In this document: positions 31,492-40,668 of the stretch, in pieces
Layout of the letters: the number at the start of each line of letters is the position of its first letter
How positions within the stretch are numbered: position 1 is the stretch's first letter
Source of the DNA: Anaerotignum sp.
GTDB lineage: Bacteria > Bacillota > Clostridia > Lachnospirales > Anaerotignaceae
DNA: 40,755 nt
NCBI GenBank assembly: GCA_020024265.1
Contig: JAHHTW010000018.1
Span: forward strand, 1-40,755
Direction of reading: 5' to 3'
Made by a program: the position numbers and the translations under genes
The notes under the pieces: generated by a model
Told to the model about the DNA's origin: nothing
Seen by the model: only the letters and a program-made list of their open reading frames with translations
Databases searched by the model: none

Positions 31492-32352
31492 ATGTACATT
31501 TGTGATAGCACAAAGGCAAGCATATTGGCAGCAGCCTTGCCTTATATACAGAAATATTATGGAAAAACAGTCGTTGTCAAATATGGCGGAAATGCCATGG
31601 TGGATGAGCAGCTCAAAGAAGCAGTCATGAGCGATATTATATTATTGTCGCTGGTTGGGATTCATGTTGTTTTGATTCATGGGGGTGGTCCGGATATTAC
31701 CGATATGATGGACAAACTGGGTATGGAAACCCGCTTTGTAAATGGTTTGCGATATACCGACAAGGAAGCCGTGGGTGTGGTACAGATGGTACTTGCCGGA
31801 AAAACCAATAAAGATTTGGTGGCGCAGATTGGCAAGCAGGGCGGCAGGGCAGTCGGGCTTTGTGGCATTGATGGCTGTATGATACAGGCAAAGAAGCTGG
31901 AAGGAGATTATGGCTTTGTTGGAGATATTACACATGTCGATGTCGAACCGATTACTCATGCCATTGAAAGTGGCTATATTCCTGTGGTTGCAACTGTGGG
32001 TACGGATTGTGCAGGCAATGTGTACAACATCAATGCGGATACCGCAGCAGCCAAAATTGCAGCGGCATTACAAGCGGAAAATATCATTACGCTGACGGAT
32101 ATTCGTGGTTTGATGCGTGATGTTTCGGATGCAAATTCACTGATCCCTGTGGTACATATCAGTGAAGTACAGCAGTTGGTAGAGGATGGGATCATCCATG
32201 GCGGTATGATTCCAAAGGTAGAAAGCTGTGAGATGGCGGTACGTGCCGGGGTACATCGTGCAGTGATGATTGATGGAAGGATTCCACATGCGATATTGAT
32301 TGAAATGTTTTCGGATGAAGGAATTGGTACCATGTTTTTGGCAGATGCATAA
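31492..32352 (+). CDS. argB: Acetylglutamate kinase ArgB
   Basis: 286 residues. Phosphorylates N-acetylglutamate, the second step and usual site of arginine feedback. It has VKYGGNAM, HGGGPDITDMMDKLG, NINADTAAAKIAAAL and the lysine-containing GGMIPKVESC segment. The N terminus (Y-I-C-D-S-T-K-A-S-I-L-A-A-A-L-P-Y) resembles the N-terminal helix of arginine-sensitive hexameric kinases, so inhibition by arginine is likely. The ATG at 31492 follows GAGGAGGGG; a frame start at 31477 overlaps argJ and is too close to that site. Confidence 0.95.
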   Translation: MYICDSTKASILAAALPYIQKYYGKTVVVKYGGNAMVDEQLKEAVMSDIILLSLVGIHVVLIHGGGPDITDMMDKLGMETRFVNGLRYTDKEAVGVVQMVLAGKTNKDLVAQIGKQGGRAVGLCGIDGCMIQAKKLEGDYGFVGDITHVDVEPITHAIESGYIPVVATVGTDCAGNVYNINADTAAAKIAAALQAENIITLTDIRGLMRDVSDANSLIPVVHISEVQQLVEDGIIHGGMIPKVESCEMAVRAGVHRAVMIDGRIPHAILIEMFSDEGIGTMFLADA

Positions 32353-32364
32353 GGAGGCGGTTGC

Positions 32365-33540
32365 ATGGATTTTCAGACAGCAAAGCAACAGGATGATGCA
32401 TATATCATACATTCTTATCAGAGATACCCCTTGCTTTTGACAAAGGGACAGGGGGCAACGGTAACAGATGACAGTGGCAAGCAGTACATAGATTTTACCA
32501 GCGGTATTGGCGTCAATGTATTTGGTTTTTGCGATACACAGTGGATCAATGCTGTGACAGCGCAGCTGGGAAAATTGCAGCATACATCCAATTTGTATTA
32601 TACACAGCCATGCATAGAGGCAGCAGCACTGCTTTGTGAAAAAAGCGGTATGAAAAAGGTGTTTTTTGCAAACAGTGGCGCAGAGGCAAATGAAGGTGCC
32701 ATAAAGGCAGCAAGAAAATACAGCTTTTTACAGTATGGCAAGGGACGCAATACCATTGTGGCATTGGAAAATTCTTTTCATGGGCGTACCATGGCTGCGC
32801 TTTCCGCAACAGGGCAGGAGGCTTATCACAATTTCTTTTTTCCATTTGTAGAGGGTTTTGTATTTGCGAAAGCGAATGATATGGATGATACCCTTGCAAA
32901 ATTGACGGAGGATGTTTGTGCAGTGATGTTGGAAACGGTACAGGGAGAAGGCGGTGTATTTGCACTGCATCCGGAGTATATCAAAGCGGTTGCACAGGCA
33001 TGTAAGGAAAAGGATATTTTACTGATTGTGGACGAAGTACAGACCGGAATCGGCAGAACAGGCAGTTTTTTTAGCTATCAGCAGTTTGGTATTCAGCCGG
33101 ATTTGGTATCCTGTGCAAAGGGATTGGGTGGCGGACTGCCCATTGGTGCGGTACTCTTTGGTGAAAAGACAGCAGAGGTATTTGCCTTTGGTGACCATGG
33201 CTCTACATTTGGCGGAAATCCGGTTGTTTGTGCCGGAGCGGTGGATATACTCAAAAGGTTGGATGATCTGTTTTTACAGGAAGTACAAAACAAAGGAAAG
33301 CAATGCAAAGAAGCCATTTCCAAAATGCCGCATGTCACAGCAGTGAGCGGTCTTGGGATGATGCTGGGCATTTCTTTGGATATGGACAGCAAGCCGGTGA
33401 TAGAGAAATTGATGGAACATGGGCTTTTGGTATTATCGGCAAAAACAAAAATTCGCTTATTGCCGCCTTTGTGCATTTCTCAGCAGGAGCTGCAAGCTGG
33501 TTTACAAATTTTGCAGGATGTATTGGAAAGTATATTATAA
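32365..33540 (+). CDS. argD: Acetylornithine aminotransferase ArgD
   Basis: A 391-residue class III (fold I) PLP aminotransferase making N-acetylornithine from the semialdehyde and glutamate. Conserved parts: DFTSGIGVNVFGF, ANSGAEANEGAIKAARKYS, SFHGRTMAALSATG, VDEVQTGIGRTGSFF, and SCAKGLGGGLPIGAVLFGE with the PLP lysine. Length is typical. AAGGAGG precedes the ATG; argB ends 12 bp before and argF starts 37 bp after the stop. Such enzymes also often serve lysine synthesis. Confidence 0.95.
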   Translation: MDFQTAKQQDDAYIIHSYQRYPLLLTKGQGATVTDDSGKQYIDFTSGIGVNVFGFCDTQWINAVTAQLGKLQHTSNLYYTQPCIEAAALLCEKSGMKKVFFANSGAEANEGAIKAARKYSFLQYGKGRNTIVALENSFHGRTMAALSATGQEAYHNFFFPFVEGFVFAKANDMDDTLAKLTEDVCAVMLETVQGEGGVFALHPEYIKAVAQACKEKDILLIVDEVQTGIGRTGSFFSYQQFGIQPDLVSCAKGLGGGLPIGAVLFGEKTAEVFAFGDHGSTFGGNPVVCAGAVDILKRLDDLFLQEVQNKGKQCKEAISKMPHVTAVSGLGMMLGISLDMDSKPVIEKLMEHGLLVLSAKTKIRLLPPLCISQQELQAGLQILQDVLESIL

Positions 33541-33577
33541 GAAGCAAAAGCAATCATTGCAAGGAGGAAGAGAGCAT

Positions 33578-34483
33578 ATGAAACATTTTTTGAAACTGCT
33601 GGACTATTCCAAAGAAGAAATCATAGAGATATTGGATTTGGCAGATCAGCTGAAAAAACAAAAGCAACAGGGGATTGAGCATCCCATATTAAAGGGCAAG
33701 ACTTTGGCAATGATTTTTGAAAAATCCTCTACACGTACACGTGTATCCTTTGAAACAGGGATGTATCAACTGGGAGGACATGCATTATTCATCAGCTCCA
33801 AGGATGCGCAGATTGGCAGAGGGGAACCGACAGAGGATACAGCCAGAGTGCTTTCCCGCTATGTAGATGGTATTATGATTCGTACCTTTGACCAGCAGGA
33901 AGTGGAAACATTGGCAGAGTATGGTTCTATTCCTGTTATCAACGGTTTGACGGATTTTTGCCATCCATGTCAGGTGATGGCGGATTTGCAGACCATTCGT
34001 GAGCATAAAGGGAAGCTGGAGGGCTTAAAGGCATGCTATATCGGTGATGGAAACAATATGGCAAACTCTTTGATTGTCGGCTGTCTGAAGGTAGGAATGT
34101 CCATCAGCATTGCTTGCCCGAAGGCATATCAGCCAGATCAAAGGGTATTGGATTTTGCTGCGGCATATGGTGACAAGTTCCAAATGACGGATATACCCAA
34201 GGAAGCTGCACACAATGCCGATGTAGTGTTGACCGATGTATGGGCATCTATGGGACAAGAGGAAGAACAGAAAATCAGAGAAAGCGCATTCGCCGGATTC
34301 CAGATTAACGATGCATTGATGGCAGTGACAAAGGAAGGCTGCATGGTACAGCATTGTTTGCCTGCACATCGTGGTGAGGAAATCACAGCGGAAGTATTTG
34401 ATGCACATGCAGACGAAATTTTTGACGAAGCAGAAAACAGATTGCATGCACAAAAGGCGATTTTGGTGCATTTGATGAGGTAA
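33578..34483 (+). CDS. argF: Ornithine carbamoyltransferase ArgF
   Basis: 301 residues. Joins ornithine and carbamoyl phosphate to give citrulline. Family motifs: KSSTRTRVSFE (carbamoyl-phosphate loop), DFCHPCQ, the ornithine region DVWASMGQEEE and HCLPAHRGEEI with the active-site Cys. I start at the ATG at 33578 after AAGGAGGAAG. The frame extends upstream to 33419 inside argD, but that part is not family sequence. It is last in the operon; argG, argH and carAB are not here. Being with biosynthetic genes favours the anabolic enzyme. Confidence 0.95.
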   Translation: MKHFLKLLDYSKEEIIEILDLADQLKKQKQQGIEHPILKGKTLAMIFEKSSTRTRVSFETGMYQLGGHALFISSKDAQIGRGEPTEDTARVLSRYVDGIMIRTFDQQEVETLAEYGSIPVINGLTDFCHPCQVMADLQTIREHKGKLEGLKACYIGDGNNMANSLIVGCLKVGMSISIACPKAYQPDQRVLDFAAAYGDKFQMTDIPKEAAHNADVVLTDVWASMGQEEEQKIRESAFAGFQINDALMAVTKEGCMVQHCLPAHRGEEITAEVFDAHADEIFDEAENRLHAQKAILVHLMR

Positions 34484-34485
34484 GA

Positions 34486-34506
34486 CCTTGGGGCAAAGCC
34501 CCAAGG
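34486..34506. terminator. Hairpin between the convergent argF and pepF genes
   Basis: Perfect 9-bp G/C-rich stem CCTTGGGGC/GCCCCAAGG with a 3-base loop. T runs are poor on both strands, so it is a weak or factor-aided terminator. It shares ACCTTGGGGC with the element at 6606. Confidence 0.55.
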
Positions 34507-34509
34507 TGT

Positions 34510-36309
34510 TCAAAGAAATTGTTCCATCTCGTCCAAAAGCTCGGAAAATAGCTGCAAAGCGTTTTCCACGGCTTCTTTTTGTGTCATATCCACACCAGCA
34601 CCCTTCAATAAATCAATGGAATATGCGCTGTCGCCTTTGGATAGAAAATCCAAGTAAGCATCAATGGCAGGCTGTCCTTCCTTGAGAATTTTTCTGGAAA
34701 GTGCAATGGCTGCACTGTAGCCGGTTGCATATTGGTAGACATAGAACGCATTGTAAAAATGCGGGATTCTTGCCCATTCAATGTCGATTTCTTCATCAAT
34801 GACAATATCCTCACCGAAATATTGGCGATTCAAATCATGATAAATTTGGTTCATATTTTCCCATGTCAAGGGTTCGCCGGATTCTGCCATAGTGTGTGTG
34901 ATTTGTTCAAATTCCGCAAACATGGTTTGACGGAATAACGTTCCTCGAAACTGTTCCAAGAAATAATTCACCAGATATTTACGCATCTGTGGATCTGTGG
35001 TTGTTTTGCGTAAATGCTCCATCAGCAGAGCTTCGTTACAGGTAGAGGCAACTTCGGCAACAAATATTTTGTGTCCACTGTATAGGTAGGGCTGTTTTTC
35101 CCATGTAAAATAGCTGTGCAGGGCATGCCCCATTTCGTGTGCCAATGTAAACATGCTGTTTACGGTGTCGTTATGGTTGAGCAATACAAAGGGATGCACA
35201 CCATAGCTGCCCCAAGAATATGCCCCGCTGCGTTTGCCTTCGTTTTCATAAACATCAATCCAGCCAGCATTCATACCGTAGTCCAGCGCATCGGTATATT
35301 CTTTGCCCATCACAGACAGTGCTTCCAGCACGGTTTTCTTTGCCTGTTCATAGGGAATTTTTGTATCAATGTCCGCAACCAGAGGAGCATATAAATCGTA
35401 CATATGCACTTCGTCCAATCCAAGCATTTTTTTACGCAGCGCAACATAACGGTGCATCATTGGCAGATGGCGGTGTACGGTTTCAATCAGATTGTCATAG
35501 ACCGATACGGGAATGTTGTCATCTGCAAGCGCCATTTCTCTGGCAGAACTGTATTTTCGTGCTTTTGCAAAAAACACATCGCTTTTTACAGAAGCGGCAT
35601 AGGTCGCAGCCAGTGTGTTTTTCTGCTTCCAATATGCGGCATATAATGTTTCAAAGGCTTCCTTTCGTACCCTTCTGTCATCGCTTTCCAAAAATGTGAT
35701 ATAACGCCCTTTTGTAAGAGAAACACGTACGCCCTCCTGATTTGTGATTTCGCCAAAGCGGATATCCGCATCGTTGAGCATGGTAAAAATTTGCTGTGGC
35801 GCACCACCCAGCTCTGCTGCCTTGGCAAGGAGATTTTCCTCAATGGGAGAGAGTGTATGCGCTTTTTGACGCAGGAGATTTTCAAAGAAATGATTGTAAA
35901 TTTGAAAATCTTCGGCACGCTCCTGACGAAAATCCGAGAGCAGGGATTCCGGCATGGCTATGATTTCCGGAGTCAAAAACGAGATGGCAGCCGAATATGC
36001 TATCAGCAGCTGCTCTGCACGAGAAGCAAGTCCCTGATAGTACGCATTGGCGCTATCTTCATGCATGCGCATATTTGCATAGGTATAAAGCTGATCCAAT
36101 GTTAACGAAAGTGCATCATTTTTTTCCAGACACGCAAGCAGTGTGGCTGCACTTTCTGAAAGATGCCCACTGTATGCACAAAGCTCTGAAAGCTCGTCCT
36201 CCGTAGCGGTATACGCTTCTTCCCACAGGGTATCATTTGCATAGTAATCTTCAATGTGCCATTGATCAGAAGCATCAACTTCTGTACGTTTTGGTAATGT
36301 ATGCTGCAA
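34510..36309 (-). CDS. pepF: Oligoendopeptidase F (M3B zinc metallopeptidase)
   Basis: 599 residues, the usual ~600. Cleaves oligopeptides of roughly 7-17 residues in the cytosol. The zinc site is TLAHEMGHALHSYF (HExxH) with a downstream glutamate in FVAEVASTCNEALL; C-terminal HFYNAFYVYQYATGYSAA is the family's substrate-binding tyrosine region. Two starts compete: ATG at 36318, directly adjacent to AAAGGA, and TTG at 36309, eight bases from it. I prefer the TTG for its spacing; the difference is three residues. Monocistronic and convergent with argF. Confidence 0.94.
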   Translation of the reverse strand: MQHTLPKRTEVDASDQWHIEDYYANDTLWEEAYTATEDELSELCAYSGHLSESAATLLACLEKNDALSLTLDQLYTYANMRMHEDSANAYYQGLASRAEQLLIAYSAAISFLTPEIIAMPESLLSDFRQERAEDFQIYNHFFENLLRQKAHTLSPIEENLLAKAAELGGAPQQIFTMLNDADIRFGEITNQEGVRVSLTKGRYITFLESDDRRVRKEAFETLYAAYWKQKNTLAATYAASVKSDVFFAKARKYSSAREMALADDNIPVSVYDNLIETVHRHLPMMHRYVALRKKMLGLDEVHMYDLYAPLVADIDTKIPYEQAKKTVLEALSVMGKEYTDALDYGMNAGWIDVYENEGKRSGAYSWGSYGVHPFVLLNHNDTVNSMFTLAHEMGHALHSYFTWEKQPYLYSGHKIFVAEVASTCNEALLMEHLRKTTTDPQMRKYLVNYFLEQFRGTLFRQTMFAEFEQITHTMAESGEPLTWENMNQIYHDLNRQYFGEDIVIDEEIDIEWARIPHFYNAFYVYQYATGYSAAIALSRKILKEGQPAIDAYLDFLSKGDSAYSIDLLKGAGVDMTQKEAVENALQLFSELLDEMEQFL

Positions 36310-36394
36310 AAATATCATCCTTTCATATGGATTTTTTCGGACACAATGTACCGAATTTTTTGATGTAGCAGAAACAAATTGCTGTTTCGCAATT

Positions 36395-36423
36395 AGTATA
36401 TCACTTTTGCATATGGTTATAAA
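36395..36423 (-). promoter_or_regulatory. Candidate promoter of pepF
   Basis: Minus-strand TTTATA (36423-36418), a 17-bp spacer, and TATACT (36400-36395). Confidence 0.55.
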
Positions 36424-36495
36424 GTGGATTTACAGCAAATGATGGAAAATACAATCAAAATCATTGGAAATAAATGAGGAATCGACAATATTTTC

Positions 36496-36524
36496 TTGCT
36501 GAATATACATTTTCATAGTATCAT
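36496..36524 (+). promoter_or_regulatory. Predicted promoter of glgA
   Basis: TTGCTG (36496-36501), a 17-bp spacer, and TATCAT (36519-36524). The leader is very short, with GAGGTG at 36531-36536. Confidence 0.6.
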
Positions 36525-36543
36525 GGTAACGAGGTGAATGTGC

Positions 36544-37977
36544 ATGAAAGATTGCTTGAAGGTTTTAATGGTTGCCTCCGAGGCAGCGCCTTTTATCAAA
36601 AGTGGCGGTTTGGGAGATGTAGCAGGTTCTCTGCCAAAGGCATTGCGGGCGCAGGGCGTAGATATTCGTATTGTGATTCCACGGTATATGACAGTCAAAG
36701 ATGATCAAATGCAGGACGTGGAATACCTTGGGGAATTTCCGGTGCATTTGAATTGGAGAACACAACAGGCGAAAATATTGCTTAAGCCCGGAACAGTACC
36801 GGTATATTTTATAGAAAACAACTATTATTTTGGTCGCAGTGGATTGTATGGTTATGAGGATGATTATGAAAGATTTGCATTTTTTGGCAAGGCAGTCATG
36901 GATATGATGGCAATGCTGAATTTTTATCCGGATGTGATTCACTGCAACGACTGGCAGACAGGACCGGTTTGTCTTTACTTAAAAGAAGTGTATCGTAAGA
37001 TGATTTACTATGCACGTATCAAAACATTATTTACTGTGCATAACTTGCAGTATCAAGGGAACTTCGATAAAAATATCATGGAGCTTTTGGATGTGCCGTA
37101 TTCCTGTTATGAAAATGGAAATATAGAATTTTACGGTGCGGTGAGCTATATGAAAATGGGTTTGATATATGCAGACTGCATCAGCACCGTAAGCCGTACC
37201 TATGCAGATGAAATACAGACATGGCAGTACGGATATGGTATGGATGGAATTTTGAAATATCGCAATCAGGCATTGCGGGGTATCATCAATGGGATTGATT
37301 ATCAAAGCAATGATCCGGCAACAGATCCGAGGATTCCCTATCACTATGATATGGATCATCTGGAGGGAAAGCAGCAAAACAAACGTCAGCTGCAAGAAAG
37401 ATTATCTCTTGCACAAAGAGATGTGCCGATGATTGGCATGATTACCCGTTTGGCAGATCAAAAGGGCTTGGATATTTTGTCGGGCGTATTTGATGAAATG
37501 ATGCGCAGAGATATACAATTTGTATTGCTTGGTACAGGAGAAGGACGCTTTGAGCATTTGTTCCGCAGTATGCAGGAGAGATATCCGGGACGTGTGAGCG
37601 CCAATATATTCTTTGATGAAAAATTGGCACAGCAGATTTATGCGGGTTCGGATTTGTTCCTGATGCCTTCTCTTTTTGAGCCATGCGGCTTGGGGCAGAT
37701 GTTTGCTCTGCGCTATGGTACGGTGCCTGTGGTGCGTAAAACAGGTGGATTGGCAGATACCATTTTTCATTATGATGTACAAACAAAGAAGGGAAATGGC
37801 TTCCTGTTTGAAACATATGATGGAAATGGCATATTATGGGCATTGGATCAAGCGCTTGCCGTATACCATCAGGGGCAGGAGCAGTGGCAGCAGGTGGTTA
37901 GAAATGCCATGGCATCCAATTACTCATGGGAAAATTCCGCAAGAGAGTATATCAAGCTATATGAAAGCATGCAATAA
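36544..37977 (+). CDS. glgA: Glycogen synthase GlgA (ADP-glucose glucosyltransferase)
   Basis: A 477-residue GT5 enzyme that extends alpha-1,4-glucan from ADP-glucose. KSGGLGD (K19-G22) is the nucleotide-sugar loop. HCNDWQTGPV, the acceptor segment FTVHNLQYQGNF and the C-terminal GMITRLADQKG and FLMPSLFEPCGLGQMFALRYGTVPVV (positions ~379-404) are hallmarks. I use the ATG at 36544; the in-frame ATG two codons earlier is only one base from GAGGTG. Unusually it stands alone: glgB, glgC, glgD and glgP, commonly clustered with it, are absent here, so polymer synthesis depends on genes elsewhere. Confidence 0.95.
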   Translation: MKDCLKVLMVASEAAPFIKSGGLGDVAGSLPKALRAQGVDIRIVIPRYMTVKDDQMQDVEYLGEFPVHLNWRTQQAKILLKPGTVPVYFIENNYYFGRSGLYGYEDDYERFAFFGKAVMDMMAMLNFYPDVIHCNDWQTGPVCLYLKEVYRKMIYYARIKTLFTVHNLQYQGNFDKNIMELLDVPYSCYENGNIEFYGAVSYMKMGLIYADCISTVSRTYADEIQTWQYGYGMDGILKYRNQALRGIINGIDYQSNDPATDPRIPYHYDMDHLEGKQQNKRQLQERLSLAQRDVPMIGMITRLADQKGLDILSGVFDEMMRRDIQFVLLGTGEGRFEHLFRSMQERYPGRVSANIFFDEKLAQQIYAGSDLFLMPSLFEPCGLGQMFALRYGTVPVVRKTGGLADTIFHYDVQTKKGNGFLFETYDGNGILWALDQALAVYHQGQEQWQQVVRNAMASNYSWENSAREYIKLYESMQ

Positions 37978-38013
37978 TATGGTTTACAAAAATCCATGTG
38001 TATAAAGAAAAGG

Positions 38014-38045
38014 GCGATAAAATCATTTGTGTTTTATCGCTTTTT
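38014..38045 (+). terminator. Terminator of glgA
   Basis: GCGATAAAA pairs with TTTTATCGC around a 9-base loop, followed by five T residues. Confidence 0.88.
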
Positions 38046-38108
38046 CATTATGGCAATGTACTTGTCGAAAAAGAAATGGACAAGGGGTTTTTATGCGATG
38101 AAGCGTAT

Positions 38109-38137
38109 TTGCAAATGATCTTTGGTTGTAGTATGAT
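38109..38137 (+). promoter_or_regulatory. Predicted promoter of the propeller protein-CvpA operon
   Basis: TTGCAA (38109-38114), a 17-bp spacer, and TATGAT (38132-38137). An open frame through this region is therefore probably not coding. Confidence 0.65.
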
Positions 38138-38187
38138 GAAATGGATGGAAGATACAATCGTAGATATGTGTAGACAGGATGGACAAT

Positions 38188-39723
38188 ATGCAGGAAAACA
38201 GACAAAAAGAAAAAAAATATTCCAAAAAGACAATGCATATGGCGCTGATACTGGTCATTTGCTGTATGGTTGGTATGACAATATACGATACCTACTTTGG
38301 GCGTGGGTATCTGAAGGGGATGTTTGTCCAAAGCGATACACGGCAAACAATGGGAAAAGATGGATTGCTCGGTGAAATTCCGCTGGATGCAGGAAGCGCT
38401 TCTGCATTTGCGGTGTTTGACGAATCCTTTTTGCTTTGTACCAAGGATGGCGCAAAATACTATCAAAGTATCGGAGATCAGAAATGGAGCGATACATTTA
38501 ATATGACAGCGCCAAGGCTGATACAGGAAGGCAGCTATATGGCAGTAGGGGATATCAACGGAAAACAGGTGCGTGTATATCATACGGACAAGATTGCCTA
38601 TCAAGTGCAGCTGGAAGGAAATTTACAGCAGTTTGCACTCAATACCAACGGCTATTTATCTTTGATTGAGTCAAAGGATGGGCATAGCGAAATTAAGATT
38701 TACAGCAATTTAGGCACATTATTAAAGGGGCGTGTGGAGGAAAGTGCAGGGGTGCATCCGATCTCTACAGATATTTCCGATGATAACAAAGCCTTTGCGG
38801 TCAGCTATGCAGACTTGACAGATGTTGCACCGATGGGGCGTGTATTGTTTTTCTATATTGGTACGGATGAGAGCGAAAATTATACAGACAGCTTATTTGC
38901 GTCCGTAGATCGTCCGAATGAATTGGTTGGTACCATCAGCTATCGGAGCAATGGGACACTTGCCGTGGTTTCGGAAAGTGGATTATATGGGCTGCGGGAT
39001 AGCTTTGTTTCTTGGGAGTACCCTTTGAACAATATGCTGGAGTATATTTCTTTTCAAAACAAAGACCGTATTGTATTTGCACTGGGGGATGCTCTGCAAG
39101 GAAAATCCGGAGAACCGTCTGGTACGGTTTGCTGGATCAATTCAGGCGGAAAGCAGGAAGGCAGCCTGCATATGGAACATGCACCGACGTATTTGGGTGC
39201 ATGGGAGGATGGAATGATCATTGGCAGCAGACAGACATTGATGGGGGTACGGTATTCCGGCAAAGAGGAATGGCATATAGAAGCGATGCGTAAGATTACA
39301 GATGCAATTCCTATGGAGGTATTTCATCATGTTCTGATGGTTGGAATTGAAGATGCCACGATTTATGACATAACAAAATATCAGGCAGGCAGTGTTGGTC
39401 TGATGGACAGCGAGGAGAATACGAAAGAACATACAAAGCCGGATGCACAGGATGTGAAGGTGGAAGCAGAAAAACAAGACTCCAAGACAACGTCCAAGCA
39501 AAATACAGAACAGACAGAAAAAAACACAGACAGTAAAACACAGAACAACACAGAACAAAAAGACAAACAAAGCAACAAGAAAGACGGCAAAGACAGAAAC
39601 AAGAAAGACGGTACAGATCAAAAAGAACCGCAGGATACTGTAAAAGAAAAGGAGCAGGAAAAGAAAGAGCAACAGCCTGCAAATACAGAGAAAGAGGTAT
39701 CGCAGACGCAGGGGGATACATAA
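38188..39723 (+). CDS. Membrane-anchored beta-propeller-like protein (DUF5711-like)
   Basis: 511 residues. A basic N terminus and one membrane segment (about residues 16-34, MALILVICCMVGMTIYD) put the rest outside the cell. Residues ~50-405 are repeating short beta strands with turns such as DGAKYYQSIGDQ and IGSRQTLMGVRYSGKEEW, propeller-like. Residues ~410-511 are low complexity, almost only E, K, Q, T, D, N and S, likely a disordered extension. The clostridial DUF5711 family has this layout and neighbourhood; I assign it from memory with moderate confidence. The ATG at 38188 follows AGGATGG; an ATG three codons earlier is inside that site. A CvpA-family gene follows after 40 bp. Confidence 0.75.
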   Translation: MQENRQKEKKYSKKTMHMALILVICCMVGMTIYDTYFGRGYLKGMFVQSDTRQTMGKDGLLGEIPLDAGSASAFAVFDESFLLCTKDGAKYYQSIGDQKWSDTFNMTAPRLIQEGSYMAVGDINGKQVRVYHTDKIAYQVQLEGNLQQFALNTNGYLSLIESKDGHSEIKIYSNLGTLLKGRVEESAGVHPISTDISDDNKAFAVSYADLTDVAPMGRVLFFYIGTDESENYTDSLFASVDRPNELVGTISYRSNGTLAVVSESGLYGLRDSFVSWEYPLNNMLEYISFQNKDRIVFALGDALQGKSGEPSGTVCWINSGGKQEGSLHMEHAPTYLGAWEDGMIIGSRQTLMGVRYSGKEEWHIEAMRKITDAIPMEVFHHVLMVGIEDATIYDITKYQAGSVGLMDSEENTKEHTKPDAQDVKVEAEKQDSKTTSKQNTEQTEKNTDSKTQNNTEQKDKQSNKKDGKDRNKKDGTDQKEPQDTVKEKEQEKKEQQPANTEKEVSQTQGDT

Positions 39724-39763
39724 TAAAAAGGAGTTATTTGCGCTAGCAATAAGGAGGAAAGAA

Positions 39764-40465
39764 ATGTCGATCATGCCTTATATTTTGGATTTGGCAGTTA
39801 TTATTCTGGTGGGAGGAATGGCATTTGCGGCATACCGCAAGGGCTTTATATTGTCTGCATTGGGCTTTTTGCCCATAGTTGTCGCATTGGTTGCAACGAG
39901 AATATTGACACCATCTGTCAGCCAATTTTTGAGACAGACACCGTTTTTTACCAGCTTATCCGATGGTGTCAGCAAAGGGCTGCATTTGGAAAATGTTGTA
40001 GGAGAGGCGGCGATGCAAACCCAAAGAGAAATCATTCGCAATATGCAGCTGCCGTCATTTTTGAAAAATACATTGATGGAAAACAACAATCCGGTAATTT
40101 ACAATCTATTGGATGCGGAGAATCTTCAGTCATATATTTCTGGGTTTCTTGCCAATATATGCATCAATATCATCAGCGTACTGGTTGTTTTTGTTGCTGT
40201 ATGGGTAGGGATGCACTTTTTACTCAAAGCAATGAATCTGATTGCAAAAATGCCTGTGCTGAATTTATGCAACCGTGTCAGCGGTGGCGTGGTCGGCGCA
40301 CTGAAGGGACTTTGCCTGGTATGGATGGTATGTTTTTTATTGACGTTGTTCCAGTGTAATGCAAAGATGAATTTTTTATTTGATGCAATCAATCTGTCCT
40401 ATGTGACAAAGGGATTATATGAGCATAATATATTGATGGCATTTATACTAACCATATTTGCGTAG
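39764..40465 (+). CDS. CvpA-family membrane protein
   Basis: 233 residues with four predicted membrane segments: ILDLAVIILVGGMAFAAYRKG, FILSALGFLPIVVALVATRIL, ICINIISVLVVFVAVWVGMHFLL (about 136-158) and GALKGLCLVWMVCFLLTLF. The YRKGF turn after helix 1 and the NRVSGGVVGALKGL segment are the CvpA/colicin V production signature. The function is poorly defined; in other bacteria CvpA affects envelope integrity, bile resistance and biofilm. It shares an operon with the propeller protein, suggesting a joint envelope role. AAGGAGG precedes the ATG. Confidence 0.9.
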   Translation: MSIMPYILDLAVIILVGGMAFAAYRKGFILSALGFLPIVVALVATRILTPSVSQFLRQTPFFTSLSDGVSKGLHLENVVGEAAMQTQREIIRNMQLPSFLKNTLMENNNPVIYNLLDAENLQSYISGFLANICINIISVLVVFVAVWVGMHFLLKAMNLIAKMPVLNLCNRVSGGVVGALKGLCLVWMVCFLLTLFQCNAKMNFLFDAINLSYVTKGLYEHNILMAFILTIFA

Positions 40466-40481
40466 CATAAAAAAAGAATCA

Positions 40482-40527
40482 GAAAAAAAGGTCGTGACAA
40501 AGTTGTGTTGCACGATCTCTTTTTTTG
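40482..40527 (+). terminator. Terminator of the CvpA operon
   Basis: AGA, seven A residues and GGTCGTG face CACGATC, TCT and seven T residues (one G-U pair), with a 14-base loop. It isolates the CvpA operon from the rRNA promoter downstream. Confidence 0.8.
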
Positions 40528-40632
40528 TTTTGGCAAGAAAAAGCGCAAATCATGTGTTTCACGGGATTTTACACCAGAAAAGGCAAAAACGATAGCACAA
40601 ATGAAAAAAAATCAAAAAAAAGAAAAAAGTTG

Positions 40633-40661
40633 TTGACAATATGAAAAGAGCGTGATAATAT
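40633..40661 (+). promoter_or_regulatory. Strong rRNA-operon promoter
   Basis: Perfect -35 TTGACA (40633-40638) and a -10 region TGATAATAT (GATAAT 40654-40659 at 15 bp, or TAATAT 40656-40661 at 17 bp). An A-rich tract of about 30 bp directly upstream (40600-40627) looks like an UP element. Confidence 0.75.
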
Positions 40662-40668
40662 ATCTAAG

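Noticed and set aside
37998..38375. Plus-strand frame between glgA and the propeller protein
   Set aside because: It contains the glgA terminator and the downstream promoter and overlaps the next gene in another frame.
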